Position numbers and translations under genes: made by a program. Below the pieces are notes generated by a model. It had not been told where the DNA came from. It did no database searches and saw nothing but the letters and a program-made list of their open reading frames with translations. A stretch of 64,000 nt of DNA from Bacteroidia bacterium (GTDB lineage: Bacteria; Bacteroidota; Bacteroidia; NS11-12g; UBA955): assembly GCA_023653095.1 (NCBI GenBank), contig JAMNXP010000006.1:51893-115892 (forward strand), read 5' to 3'. Below are positions 17,823-26,891 of the stretch, piece after piece. The stretch's first letter is position 1; every line of letters starts with the position of its first letter.

Positions 17823-20800
17823 ATGTTGTACCATTGTCATTCCTATTTTAGTCTGCGGTACGGGCTCATGAGTCCGGAAGATATTTTGCGTTGGGCGCAG
17901 AGTCAATCAGATTTGACAAAGCAGAAGGTCAATATTTTGTTGGCCGACATCAACAATGTGAGCGGTGCGAGCAATTTCTTTCGGGAAGCGCAAAAGCATC
18001 CCGGGGTAAGAGCATGGGTGGGCGTTGACGTTCGCAACGAAGACGAAGCCCTCTATGTATTGATCAGCACATCGCAGGCCGGCTTTTCGGAAATTAACGC
18101 ATTTCTAAGCAAGCACATCAGCGAGGCTGAGCCGTTCCCCTTTATGCCACCTCCTTTCAACGATGTTTTAGTGGTATACGCCTTCTCTAAAGTTCTTGGA
18201 CTGACCGTAAAAGACTTGTACAAAGGCGCTTACATTGGCGTAACCCACCGAGATCTGCGGCGGCTACCGCTATCCACTTGGAAAAAACACCCTCAGAAAC
18301 TATTGGCCTATCACCGAGCTACTTTAAGAAATCCCGACGACTGGCAGACGCACATTTTACTCAGATGCATCGCCCATAACTGCCTCATCACCAAATTAAA
18401 ACCTACTGCTTCTGGCTCAAGGCACGACCTCTTGACGCCCATTAACGAAATCAAAACGGCCTTTGAGCCCTACCCTTCCTTGTGGACTAACGCGCAAAAT
18501 GCATTGCCCCAGAACCCATGGCACTTTGAATTTGGAGTGGCACAAAACAAGAAATCGTTCACCGGCGACTCTGACGAAGATTACCGCATGATGCGGGATT
18601 TGGCTTTCGAGGGACTGAAATACCGCTACCCAAAATACACCTACTCCACCACTGAGCGATTGGAAAAGGAGATGAAGCTCATTTATGAACTCGGATTCAC
18701 CGCCTATTTTTTAATCAATTGGGACATTTGTCGGTTTGCGCGGGAGCAAGGCTTTTTTCATGTGGGACGAGGAAGCGGGGCCAACAGTATGGTGGCGTAT
18801 TGTTTGCGCATTACCGATGTAGACCCCATTGACTTGGATTTGTATTTTGAGCGATTCATCAATCCGTTCAGGAGTAGTCCACCTGACTTTGACTTGGATT
18901 TTTCTTGGCAGGATCGAGACACGGTAACCGAATACATATTGACTAAGTATGGGCCTCAGCATTCGGCTTTGCTAGCAACCTATAATACGTTTCAGTCAAA
19001 TGCGGTGATACGCGAATTGGGCAAGGTTTACGGGCTTCCGAAATCGGAAATAGACGCCCTTTTGGAGCGGGAGAGCTTTTACTCGCCGAAGAACTATTTG
19101 CAATTTGCGGGGGCAGATTCGTCCGCCGCCGGAGGCGGCGGCATCAGAGACAAAAAACTGGTTTACAGTACGCCCGGCATAGGCCATCGAACCCGTGAAC
19201 GAACCTTAGGAAAATCAGAATTTGAGATTGAAGGCCTAGATGCTGTTGATCCCCAAGACAAAGAATCTGTTTACCAAGAACTGATGCGGCAGGCCGCAAA
19301 AATTCACGACCTCCCCAATTATAGGAGTCTTCACGTGGGTGGCATCTTGATTTCAGAGAAGCCCATCACCTATTTTTCGGCGTTAGATTTACCACCCAAG
19401 GGGTTTCCCACGGTACAATTCAGCATGCTCGAAGCCGAAGACCTAGGTTTGGCGAAATTTGATATTTTGAGCCAACGCGGACTGGGCCATATCAAAGACG
19501 CGGTTATTTATGTTCAGCAAAATCAAGGCATCAAGGTAGATCCGCACCAAATTCAGTCGTTTAAAGCTGATCAACGCATTGCACGAATGATATCCAACGG
19601 AAACACCATGGGCTGTTTTTATGTGGAAAGTCCCGCCATGCGACAACTCTTACGCAAGTTAAAATGCAAAGACTACCTCACCTTGGTGGCGGCCAGCAGC
19701 GTGATTCGTCCGGGTGTAGCCCGAAGCGGCATGATGCGTGCATTCATAGAACGACACATTGACGAGAAAAAACGATCAGAGGGTCACCCCATCATGTTGC
19801 AAATGCTTCCAGAAACCTACGGCATCATGGTTTATCAGGAAGATGTAATTCGAGTGGCTAGTGAATTTGCAGGCCTCGGCTTGGCAGAAAGTGATGTACT
19901 GCGCAGGGGAATGAGCGGAAAATTTCGCAGTCGTGAAGAGTTCCAAAAAGTCAAAGACCAATTTTTTGCACAAGCACTTAAAAAGAAACATCCACCCACC
20001 CTCATTCAAGAGGTTTGGCACCAAATTGAGAGTTTTGCAGGGTACAGTTTCGCAAAGGGACACAGTGCGAGTTATGCCGTTGAAAGTTACCAAAGTTTAC
20101 ATCTCAAGGCCTATTATCCGCTGGAATTTTATACGGCCGTCATCAATAATTTCGGCGGATTCTACCGAACCGAATTCTATGTTCATGCCGCACGCATGTG
20201 CGGTGCCGATGTTCAAGCACCTTGCGTAAACCACAGCCATTTTCTCACCCGAATAGAACATCAAACGTTGTGGCTAGGCCTTGGCTTGGTTCAAAGTTTG
20301 GAGCAAAAGGTGATTGAACGCATCGTCTTGGCACAAAAACAAGGTGCATTTCAAGACCTTTACGACTTTAAAACACGCTGTGAACCGGGCTTAGAGCAGA
20401 TGAAAATCCTGATTCGCATTGGCGCATTTCGTTTCACTGGCAAAACCCGTAGAGCCTTATTTTGGGAGTGTCACGCCCTTCACAACGAAAAAAAACTGGC
20501 CGTACCTCTTACCCCACTATTCCAAGAAAAACCCAAAGAATGGTCGCTCCCTGACCTCGAAGATAGTTGGTTGGAAGAGGCCGTTGATCAGCGAGAATTG
20601 CTCGGCTTTCCGCTTTGCAATCCATTTCTATTGACCTCAGATGACGGTGTTCCTCCATCAAACATTCGAGGCAAACATTTTGCCAAGATGTTGGGACAAA
20701 GTCTTTATTTGGAGGGATATTTAGTCACGGTAAAACCCACTAAAACATTGGGCGGGAAGGAAATGAACTTTGGCACTTGGCTTGATAGAGACGGATTCTT

Positions 20801-20960
20801 TTTTGATACGGTTCACTTTCCGCCGGTTGTAGCACGCAACCCGTTCAAGGGTCGAGGCATTTACCGTTTATGGGGCACCGTAGTAGAAGACTTTGGCGTA
20901 GTGGCTCTAGAAGTCAACAAAATGGAAAAGCTGGGCGTCAAAATTTTGGAGGGTAATTAA
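17823..20960 (+). CDS. DNA polymerase III alpha subunit, short second DnaE (DnaE2-like)
   Basis: 1045 residues, shorter than a replicative DnaE (about 1150-1500). The PHP domain is N-terminal (YHCHSYFSLRYGLMSPEDIL). The palm has GRGSGANSMVAYCL and the two catalytic Asp in PDFDLDFSWQDR (about 354-365), with the third acidic site in LAKFDILSQRGLGHI (about 543-557). Fingers follow with VIRPGVARSGM, GIMVYQEDVIRVA and SYAVESYQSLHLKAYYP. The C-terminal part has the (HhH)2 region and an OB fold. Such second DnaEs usually perform error-prone translesion synthesis with an ImuB partner, which is not seen here. A Gly/Ala-rich stretch near residues 430-440 is encoded by a GC hairpin. Confidence 0.88.
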   Translation: MLYHCHSYFSLRYGLMSPEDILRWAQSQSDLTKQKVNILLADINNVSGASNFFREAQKHPGVRAWVGVDVRNEDEALYVLISTSQAGFSEINAFLSKHISEAEPFPFMPPPFNDVLVVYAFSKVLGLTVKDLYKGAYIGVTHRDLRRLPLSTWKKHPQKLLAYHRATLRNPDDWQTHILLRCIAHNCLITKLKPTASGSRHDLLTPINEIKTAFEPYPSLWTNAQNALPQNPWHFEFGVAQNKKSFTGDSDEDYRMMRDLAFEGLKYRYPKYTYSTTERLEKEMKLIYELGFTAYFLINWDICRFAREQGFFHVGRGSGANSMVAYCLRITDVDPIDLDLYFERFINPFRSSPPDFDLDFSWQDRDTVTEYILTKYGPQHSALLATYNTFQSNAVIRELGKVYGLPKSEIDALLERESFYSPKNYLQFAGADSSAAGGGGIRDKKLVYSTPGIGHRTRERTLGKSEFEIEGLDAVDPQDKESVYQELMRQAAKIHDLPNYRSLHVGGILISEKPITYFSALDLPPKGFPTVQFSMLEAEDLGLAKFDILSQRGLGHIKDAVIYVQQNQGIKVDPHQIQSFKADQRIARMISNGNTMGCFYVESPAMRQLLRKLKCKDYLTLVAASSVIRPGVARSGMMRAFIERHIDEKKRSEGHPIMLQMLPETYGIMVYQEDVIRVASEFAGLGLAESDVLRRGMSGKFRSREEFQKVKDQFFAQALKKKHPPTLIQEVWHQIESFAGYSFAKGHSASYAVESYQSLHLKAYYPLEFYTAVINNFGGFYRTEFYVHAARMCGADVQAPCVNHSHFLTRIEHQTLWLGLGLVQSLEQKVIERIVLAQKQGAFQDLYDFKTRCEPGLEQMKILIRIGAFRFTGKTRRALFWECHALHNEKKLAVPLTPLFQEKPKEWSLPDLEDSWLEEAVDQRELLGFPLCNPFLLTSDDGVPPSNIRGKHFAKMLGQSLYLEGYLVTVKPTKTLGGKEMNFGTWLDRDGFFFDTVHFPPVVARNPFKGRGIYRLWGTVVEDFGVVALEVNKMEKLGVKILEGN
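19123..19141 (+). repeat. GC-rich perfect hairpin inside dnaE-type gene
   Basis: CCGCCGCC (19123-19130) pairs with GGCGGCGG (19134-19141) around the loop GGA. It encodes SSAAGGGG in frame, in a region between the PDFDLDF and LHVGGILIS motifs. Its GC content is far above that of the surrounding gene, so it may be a small inserted palindrome. Confidence 0.7.
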
Positions 20961-21307
20961 TCAAGACTACAAGTCCCAAACCACTTGTATCTATTTCGCG
21001 CAACCCATCTGTAGACAAATTGCCTGAATCTAAAGGGAAAAAGTCTTAAAAGCCAATATAAAAACTTAGAAAAGCCGCCAATATCCTTTAAAATCATCAA
21101 AATAGCATTAGATTCCAAAAAGATCTCATCATCACGCAGGTAAACAACTGAATCGACTTCAATAATTTTATTTTGCAATTTTTCTTTGGCCAACTCTGAC
21201 TGTAAACTAGCCAAATTTAAAGAGCCTTTTCGATCTACTTCTTGAAGAAATCGAACCCAAAAGTTGCAAAGATTGCACACGCCGTCGAAGAAGACCCAAT
21301 TGGACAT
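20957..21307 (-). CDS. DCC-family (DUF393) thiol oxidoreductase-like protein
   Basis: 116 residues. The defining D-x-x-C-x-x-C motif is near the N-terminus (VFFDGVCNLCNFWVRFL, Cys at about residues 11 and 14), then LNLASLQSE, SVVYLRDDEIFLESNAIL, and the C-terminal YRWVARNRYKWFG, all typical of DUF393. The motif suggests thiol-disulfide chemistry, but no substrate is established for the family. The end overlaps the convergent polymerase gene by 4 nt. Its whole upstream region back to slyD is a heptamer array, so its promoter, if separate, would have to lie in the repeat. Confidence 0.88.
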   Translation of the reverse strand: MSNWVFFDGVCNLCNFWVRFLQEVDRKGSLNLASLQSELAKEKLQNKIIEVDSVVYLRDDEIFLESNAILMILKDIGGFSKFLYWLLRLFPFRFRQFVYRWVARNRYKWFGTCSLD

Positions 21308-21310
21308 AGT

Positions 21311-21597
21311 TTATCGGTTATCGGTTATCGGTGATCGGTTATCGGTGATCGGTGATCGGTGATCGGTGATCGGTGATCGGTGATCGGTGATCGGTGATCG
21401 GTGATCGGTGATCGGTTATCGGTTATCGGTTATCGGTTATCGGTGATCGGTTATCGGTTATCGGTGATCGGTTATCGGTGATCGGTGATCGGTGATCGGT
21501 GATCGGTTATCGGTGATTGGCTGACCGCTGAAAGCTGACCGCTGACGGCTGAGAACTGATTACCGAAAACCGAAAACCGAATACCGATTACCGCTAT
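21311..21597. repeat. Heptamer array C: 41 heptamers in unbroken register
   Basis: 287 bp that divide exactly into 41 units of 7. Units 1-29 are TTATCGG or TGATCGG in the order TTTGT, G x10, TTTT, GTTGT, GGGG, T. Unit 30 is TGATTGG. Units 31-36 are CTGANNN forms (CTGACCG, CTGAAAG, CTGACCG, CTGACGG, CTGAGAA, CTGATTA) and units 37-41 are CCGNNNN forms (CCGAAAA x2, CCGAATA, CCGATTA, CCGCTAT). The last base overlaps the slyD stop codon; the first unit begins 3 nt beyond the DCC start codon. The whole intergenic region is repeat. Confidence 0.98.
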
Positions 21598-22103
21598 TAA
21601 TGATGATGCCCGCCCTCACCGTGAACGTGACCGTGGTCTAGTTCTTCTTCGGTGGCTTCGCGAACGTCAATGACTACTCCAGAGAAGCTCAAAGCTTCCC
21701 CCGCTAAGGGATGATTGAAATCCATCTTAACGTTTTCATCGCCAATTTCAACGACTTTACCATCAAGAGGATTGCCTTCTTGGTCTTGCATGGGAAGAAC
21801 GGCGCCGATTTGAAGAAGATCTTCGGGAACATCTGGACCTGCAAAAATAGATTTTGGAAGTTCCAACACGTAATTGGGATCTGCTACACCGTAACCATCT
21901 TCAGCACTCAATGTGAATGAAAACTCAGCGCCAACGCTAAGTCCGTTCAATTGGTCGTCAAATGCGGGGAGGGTTTGTCCGATACCGTGAATGAATAACA
22001 AGGGGTGCTCGGCAGTGGCTGAGTCAGCCAACTCTCCGTTGCTTAGCATAAGTTCGTATGCCAAACTGACAACACGATTGGGTGCGATGATTTTAGCGTC
22101 CAT
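21597..22103 (-). CDS. FKBP-type peptidyl-prolyl isomerase, SlyD-like
   Basis: 168 residues. The FKBP half with ELADSATAEHPLLFIHGIGQTLPAFDDQLNGL is interrupted by the insert-in-flap domain of SlyD proteins, with FTLSAEDGYGVADPNYVLELPKSIF; DFNHPLAGEALSFSGVVIDVREA completes the fold. The tail GHVHGEGGHHH is His-rich like metal-binding SlyD tails. It should catalyse prolyl isomerisation and act as a chaperone in the cytoplasm, perhaps with Ni or Zn binding. It is divergent from ligA, with a 95-nt gap between the start codons. Confidence 0.93.
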   Translation of the reverse strand: MDAKIIAPNRVVSLAYELMLSNGELADSATAEHPLLFIHGIGQTLPAFDDQLNGLSVGAEFSFTLSAEDGYGVADPNYVLELPKSIFAGPDVPEDLLQIGAVLPMQDQEGNPLDGKVVEIGDENVKMDFNHPLAGEALSFSGVVIDVREATEEELDHGHVHGEGGHHH

Positions 22104-22198
22104 GGTTCGAAGAACCGAAAATCTCTTGAGATATCCATAAATTGTGAATCAAAAGGACAGAAATTGTGCATAAAATCGATTAGATTCGAAACCCTAAA

Positions 22199-24205
22199 AT
22201 GAATCCATCTGAAGCGAAACAACGCATTGAAAATCTGTCAAATGAACTGCATTTGCACAACTATCGTTATTACGTATTGGCAGAGCCCAGCATCTCAGAT
22301 TTTGAATTTGATCAACTGCTTAAAGAGCTTGAATACCTTGAAAATCAATTCCCTGAGTTCAAGTCTCCCGAATCCCCCACACAAAAAGTGGGCGGACAAA
22401 CCATCGATGGATTTGTTACCGAAAAACACAAACGGGCCATGCTGTCGTTGGGGAACACCTACAACGAAGATGAGCTGAAAGAATTTGACGAACGCGTGCG
22501 AAGTTCTACGGGCCTTGATGAGATTGAATACGTGTGTGAATTGAAAATTGACGGGTTAGCTATATCGGTGTTTTTTGAAAACGGCGAATTGGTGAAAGCA
22601 GTCACACGTGGTGATGGTGTTCAAGGTGATATTGTGACGGAAAACGTTAAGACGATTAGGAATTTACCGAAAAAATTAAAGGGTGATTTTCCTGCCTACT
22701 TTGAGGTTCGTGGCGAAATTTTCATGCACCGAAAGGGCTTCGAGCGGCTCAATGAACAGCGTATTCAGGCGGGAGAACCCACGTATGCCAATCCGCGTAA
22801 CGTAGCCTCTGGGTCCCTCAAAATCAAAGATTCGAGCGAAGTTGCAAAACGACCCCTTGACATCTTTTTATACCAACTTTACGAAGACCAAACTACCTTT
22901 TCCACGCATTCTGAAAGTTTGGATGCTGCATTTTCTTGGGGACTTCCGGTGCCGGGAACTTCCAAAACATGCAAAGGAATCGACCAAGTCATTGATTTTC
23001 TGCATGAATGGGACAATAAAAGACATGATTTATCGTTCGACACCGATGGCGTAGTAATAAAGGTAAATTCAAAAAGATTGCAGGAAGAATTGGGCTTTAC
23101 AGCCAAAACCCCGCGTTGGGCCATTGCTTACAAATTCCAAACCGAAACTGCGAGCACACTGCTTTTAGGAATCACATACCAAGTGGGAAGAACGGGCGCT
23201 ATCACTCCGGTTGCTGAACTTCAGCCGGTACAACTTCTGGGAACCACCGTAAAACGTGCATCTTTGCACAATGCCAATGAAATGGCCCGATTGGATGTGC
23301 GTGTAGGAGATACCGTTTTTGTTGAAAAGGGCGGCGAAATCATCCCGAAAATTGTTGGTATTGATTTTTCCCTTCGTCCCGAAGGACTTCCCACCGAAAC
23401 ATATATCACTCATTGTCCTGAGTGCAGCACTGAACTGGTTCGGAACGACGGCGAAGCGCAACACTACTGTCCCAACGAAGAAGAATGTCCACCACAAGTG
23501 GTTGGAAAACTGGAACATTTCATTGGCAGAAAAGCGATGGATATTCAATCGGTAGGCAGCGAACTATGTGAGACACTTTATCAAAACAACTTAGTTCGAA
23601 AACCTTCTGATTTTTACCGTTTGACTATGGAACATTTGCTCCAATTGGAACGCATGGGCGAAAAAAGTGCCCGTAACATTGTTGAAGGCATTGAAAACAG
23701 TAAAAAACAACCTTTTGAGCGGGTGCTTTTTGGAATGGGAATCAGATATGTAGGTGAAACCGTTGCCAAGAAACTGGCTCAAGCCTTTGTAAACATTGAA
23801 AATTTAGTTAGTGCATCTGTTGAAGAACTAATTGCCGTTGATGAAATTGGACAGCGAATTGCAGAAACCGTGCATGCTCACTTCAGAGTAGAAAAACACC
23901 TAGAAGAAGTCCAAAAATTAAAGGAAGCAGGACTCACATTTGAAGCGGTTATTGCCGAGAAAAAAGGCCATTCACTTGAAGGGAAATCATTTGTAATATC
24001 CGGAGTATTTGAAAAACACTCTCGTGACGAACTCAAAGACATGGTTGAAAGTCATGGCGGGAAGATGGCTTCAGGGGTAACTTCCAAAACAAATTATTTG
24101 ATTGCAGGCTCAGGCATTGGACCGTCGAAACTTGAAAAAGCCGAAAAATTGGGCGTACCTTTGATATCGGAAGATGATTTGATGGAGATGATTGGTGATC
24201 GGTGA
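22199..24205 (+). CDS. ligA: NAD-dependent DNA ligase
   Basis: 668 residues, normal length. It begins with the Ia domain (NYRYYVLAEPSISDFEFDQL), then the adenylation domain with the nucleophile Lys116 in CELKIDGLAIS. The OB fold has VGRTGAITPVAEL, the zinc finger Cys residues lie in CPECSTEL...YCPNEEECP, four HhH motifs follow, and the BRCT domain (GKSFVISGVFEKHSRDEL) ends the protein. It seals nicks in replication and repair. Oddity: the final residues IGDR and the TGA stop are encoded by TGATTGG/TGATCGG heptamers, the start of array D, so the repeat supplies the C-terminal tail. Confidence 0.98.
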   Translation: MNPSEAKQRIENLSNELHLHNYRYYVLAEPSISDFEFDQLLKELEYLENQFPEFKSPESPTQKVGGQTIDGFVTEKHKRAMLSLGNTYNEDELKEFDERVRSSTGLDEIEYVCELKIDGLAISVFFENGELVKAVTRGDGVQGDIVTENVKTIRNLPKKLKGDFPAYFEVRGEIFMHRKGFERLNEQRIQAGEPTYANPRNVASGSLKIKDSSEVAKRPLDIFLYQLYEDQTTFSTHSESLDAAFSWGLPVPGTSKTCKGIDQVIDFLHEWDNKRHDLSFDTDGVVIKVNSKRLQEELGFTAKTPRWAIAYKFQTETASTLLLGITYQVGRTGAITPVAELQPVQLLGTTVKRASLHNANEMARLDVRVGDTVFVEKGGEIIPKIVGIDFSLRPEGLPTETYITHCPECSTELVRNDGEAQHYCPNEEECPPQVVGKLEHFIGRKAMDIQSVGSELCETLYQNNLVRKPSDFYRLTMEHLLQLERMGEKSARNIVEGIENSKKQPFERVLFGMGIRYVGETVAKKLAQAFVNIENLVSASVEELIAVDEIGQRIAETVHAHFRVEKHLEEVQKLKEAGLTFEAVIAEKKGHSLEGKSFVISGVFEKHSRDELKDMVESHGGKMASGVTSKTNYLIAGSGIGPSKLEKAEKLGVPLISEDDLMEMIGDR

Positions 24206-24447
24206 TCAGTGATCGGTGATCGGTGATCAGTGATCGGTGATCAGTGATCGGTGATCGGTGATCAGTGATCGGTGATCGGTGATCGGTGATCGGTGATCGG
24301 TGATCGGTGATCAGGGGTCAGCGGACAGCCGGGTTTAGCGTTTAGTATACACACTCTACACTCTACACTCTACACTCTACACTCTACACTCTACACTCTA
24401 CACTCTCCACCAAGGACCAAGGACCAAAGACCACAACCAATGACCAA
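24189..24447. repeat. Heptamer array D: 37 heptamers from inside ligA to inside the next gene
   Basis: 259 bp in one 7-nt register. TGATTGG, then 17 TGATCGG/TGATCAG units (24196-24314), degenerate GGGTCAG, CGGACAG, CCGGGTT, TAGCGTT, TAGTATA and CACACTC, seven TACACTC (24357-24405), then TCCACCA, AGGACCA x2, AAGACCA, CAACCAA, TGACCAA. The ligA stop (24203-24205) is in the third unit and the next gene's ATG (24440) is in the last two, so no non-repeat sequence separates the two genes. Confidence 0.97.
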
Positions 24448-24988
24448 TCAAAAAGAAATAAAATTAAGCTCCTTAAAGTTGTCTTTGTTGAATTGGAAGA
24501 CAAAAAGTGCCAAGAGCACAAAACCTTTGTCGTCCTTTACAGAAGTAAAACGAGCGGTGATCTTTTTGGGCCTGCATTTATGGCAGAGAAACCAAAAAGA
24601 AATTTTAGATTTCAAAGCCTATTTGAAAGATCTTGGAATTGACAGTACCTTGATCTTTTTATATCCCACAAAAGACCCCAAAACCGTTGCCGAAGGTACG
24701 CCAACTAATGAAATACATTTGATTTTGAAGGACTTTTCAGGGTACGGATATCCCAAATCAGAAAAAGCCCAAAAGGCGGCGAACTTGCCATCTGAATTGT
24801 TCATTAATTTAAATTCGGAACCCGGTTTTCATGAATTAGCTTTGGGTAGATTGTCCAAAGCCTATTTCAAAATCACCCCTTATCAGTCCATTTATAAAAA
24901 TGATTACACCGTTCTGCTGAAAAGCAATCCAGGAAATCTGACTGAATATTTAAGACAAATCAGAGAATTTTTCTCTCACTTAACATAA
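24440..24988 (+). CDS. Small hypothetical protein upstream of dapA (possibly DUF6913)
   Basis: 182 residues with no recognised catalytic motif. A basic N-terminus is followed by alpha/beta-like segments (VKRAVIFLGL, STLIFLYPTK, IHLILKDFSGYGYP, FINLNSEPGFHELALGRLSKAYF), and the C-terminus is YTVLLKSNPGNLTEYLRQIREFF. Proteins like this commonly sit next to dapA in Flavobacteria; I recall the family as DUF6913 but cannot confirm it. It starts inside the preceding heptamer array (codons 1-3 are repeat) and ends 6 nt before dapA, so it may share its transcript. Confidence 0.7.
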   Translation: MTNQKEIKLSSLKLSLLNWKTKSAKSTKPLSSFTEVKRAVIFLGLHLWQRNQKEILDFKAYLKDLGIDSTLIFLYPTKDPKTVAEGTPTNEIHLILKDFSGYGYPKSEKAQKAANLPSELFINLNSEPGFHELALGRLSKAYFKITPYQSIYKNDYTVLLKSNPGNLTEYLRQIREFFSHLT

Positions 24989-24994
24989 ACATCC

Positions 24995-25861
24995 ATGAAA
25001 GAATTAATAGGAACAGGCACCGCCTTAATTACCCCATTCAAAACCGATTTTAGCATAGATTTTGAAGCCCTAACGGCCATTGTTAACCACCAAATTCAAA
25101 ATGGAACCGACTATTTTGTAGTTCTAGGAACAACGGGTGAAAGCGCCACATTGAGCAATGACGAAAAACGTCAAGTCATTGATTGTATTAAAAAAGCAAA
25201 CGCCGGTAGAATTCCTCTGGTTTTAGGAATTGGCGGAAATGACACTTCAAAAGTGCACGAAGAATTCCAAAATACCGATTTGGAGGGATTTTGCGCAGTT
25301 TTATCGGTGAGTCCCTACTACAATAAGCCTAACCAAGAAGGCATTTTTAGGCATTATCAAACCTTGTCACAAGACAGTCCGCTGCCCATCATCATTTACA
25401 ACGTCCCTGGCAGAACGGGATCAAATATGACCGCTGAAACCCAATTGAGGTTGGCTGAATTACCCAATATTGTGGCGACCAAAGAAGCTTCTGGGAATTT
25501 AGAGCAAGTGATGAAAATCATTTCCAAAAAGCCAACTGATTTCTTGGTAATAAGCGGCGATGATGCATTAACGTTCCCAATGATTGCAGCGGGTGCATCG
25601 GGGGTTATTTCGGTGATCAATCACGCTTATCCGAAACAATTTTCTGGGATGGTACGGGCTGCGTTAAATGGAGATTTCACCACAGCACGATCCTTGCATT
25701 ATGACACAATGGAAGGGGCAATGGAAATCTTTGCAGACGGAAGTCCTGGTGGAATCAAAGTCATGTTGAACCAAATGGGCCTATGTCAAACGACAGTTCG
25801 TCCGCCGTTGTATGGCGTAAATGCACAAGTGGAACAAAAATTACGTAGTTTGGTAAAATGA
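24995..25861 (+). CDS. dapA: 4-hydroxy-tetrahydrodipicolinate synthase
   Basis: 288 residues, a TIM-barrel of normal length. The pyruvate Schiff-base lysine is Lys163 in VATKEASGN, with the catalytic Tyr135 in [11 protein letters not shown] and the motif [13 protein letters not shown] near the N-terminus. It condenses pyruvate with aspartate semialdehyde, the first committed step to lysine and diaminopimelate for peptidoglycan. It overlaps ruvB by 4 nt (ATGA), implying coupled translation. Confidence 0.97.
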   Translation: MKELIGTGTALITPFKTDFSIDFEALTAIVNHQIQNGTDYFVVLGTTGESATLSNDEKRQVIDCIKKANAGRIPLVLGIGGNDTSKVHEEFQNTDLEGFCAVLSVSPYYNKPNQEGIFRHYQTLSQDSPLPIIIYNVPGRTGSNMTAETQLRLAELPNIVATKEASGNLEQVMKIISKKPTDFLVISGDDALTFPMIAAGASGVISVINHAYPKQFSGMVRAALNGDFTTARSLHYDTMEGAMEIFADGSPGGIKVMLNQMGLCQTTVRPPLYGVNAQVEQKLRSLVK

Positions 25862-26877
25862 ACCCGAATTTAAATCCCAACAAAGACCACCTAAGCAAGG
25901 CCGACAATGACCTGGAAAAGGTATTGCGCCCATCTGAGTTCGATGATTTCACCGGTCAAGAAGGGATTTTAGAGAATTTGAAAATCTTCGTACAAGCTGC
26001 AAAGCTGAGAGGCGAAGCCTTAGATCATATTTTACTTCATGGCCCTCCGGGACTAGGTAAAACGACCCTTTCTCATATTGTGGCCAATGAAATGGGGAGT
26101 TCGATGAAGATAACCAGCGGCCCAGTTTTGGAAAAACCCGGTGATTTGGCGGGACTTTTGACGAATTTGCAAAAAGGTGACGTGTTGTTCATTGATGAAA
26201 TTCACCGACTAAGTCCGGTTGTGGAAGAATACCTTTACTCTGCCATGGAAGATTATCGGATTGATATCATGATTGATACAGGCCCAAACGCACGCAGTGT
26301 GCAAATTGAACTTGCACCATTTACTTTGATTGGTGCTACTACACGCAGTGGTTTATTGACATCGCCACTCAGGGCTCGATTTGGAATCAATTGCAGGTTG
26401 CAATATTACACAGCAGATGTATTGACTCGAATTGTCACAAGAAGTTCTCATATTTTACAAACCCCTATCCACGAAGAGGCTTCTTTTGAAATTGCCCGAA
26501 GAAGTCGCGGAACACCGCGTATTGCCAATGCATTGTTAAGAAGAACCCGTGACTTTGCCCAGATCAAAGGCGATGGAACCATCAATTTAGATATTTCACA
26601 ATTTGCGCTAAATGCCCTCAATGTAGATGCTAATGGCCTCGATGAGATGGACAATAGAATTCTCACCACCATCATTGATAAGTTCAAAGGTGGACCTGTT
26701 GGATTGGGTACCATTGCTACTGCTGTAGGCGAAGACTCTGGAACCATTGAAGAGGTTTATGAACCCTTTTTAATCCAAGAAGGTTATTTGCAACGCACAG
26801 CTCGTGGACGTGAAGCAACACATAAAGCCTTTACACACTTAGGCAAAATTCCAAAACAAGGAAACTCTCTATTCTAG
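25858..26877 (+). CDS. ruvB: Holliday junction branch migration ATPase RuvB
   Basis: 339 residues. Walker A is GPPGLGKTT (62-70), Walker B is [10 protein letters not shown], sensor 1 lies in [20 protein letters not shown], and the C-terminal winged helix contains [26 protein letters not shown]. It forms hexameric rings that drive branch migration with RuvA. ruvA is not in the window. It overlaps dapA and lies 14 nt before queG. Confidence 0.98.
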   Translation: MNPNLNPNKDHLSKADNDLEKVLRPSEFDDFTGQEGILENLKIFVQAAKLRGEALDHILLHGPPGLGKTTLSHIVANEMGSSMKITSGPVLEKPGDLAGLLTNLQKGDVLFIDEIHRLSPVVEEYLYSAMEDYRIDIMIDTGPNARSVQIELAPFTLIGATTRSGLLTSPLRARFGINCRLQYYTADVLTRIVTRSSHILQTPIHEEASFEIARRSRGTPRIANALLRRTRDFAQIKGDGTINLDISQFALNALNVDANGLDEMDNRILTTIIDKFKGGPVGLGTIATAVGEDSGTIEEVYEPFLIQEGYLQRTARGREATHKAFTHLGKIPKQGNSLF

Positions 26878-26891
26878 ATTTTCTATCTCAA

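Noticed and set aside
21311-24447. CRISPR arrays
   Set aside because: The repeats are 7 bp with no spacers and no cas genes are in the window.
21311-24447. Replication-origin iterons
   Set aside because: Iterons are usually about 17-22 bp with a Rep gene or DnaA boxes nearby; none is seen.
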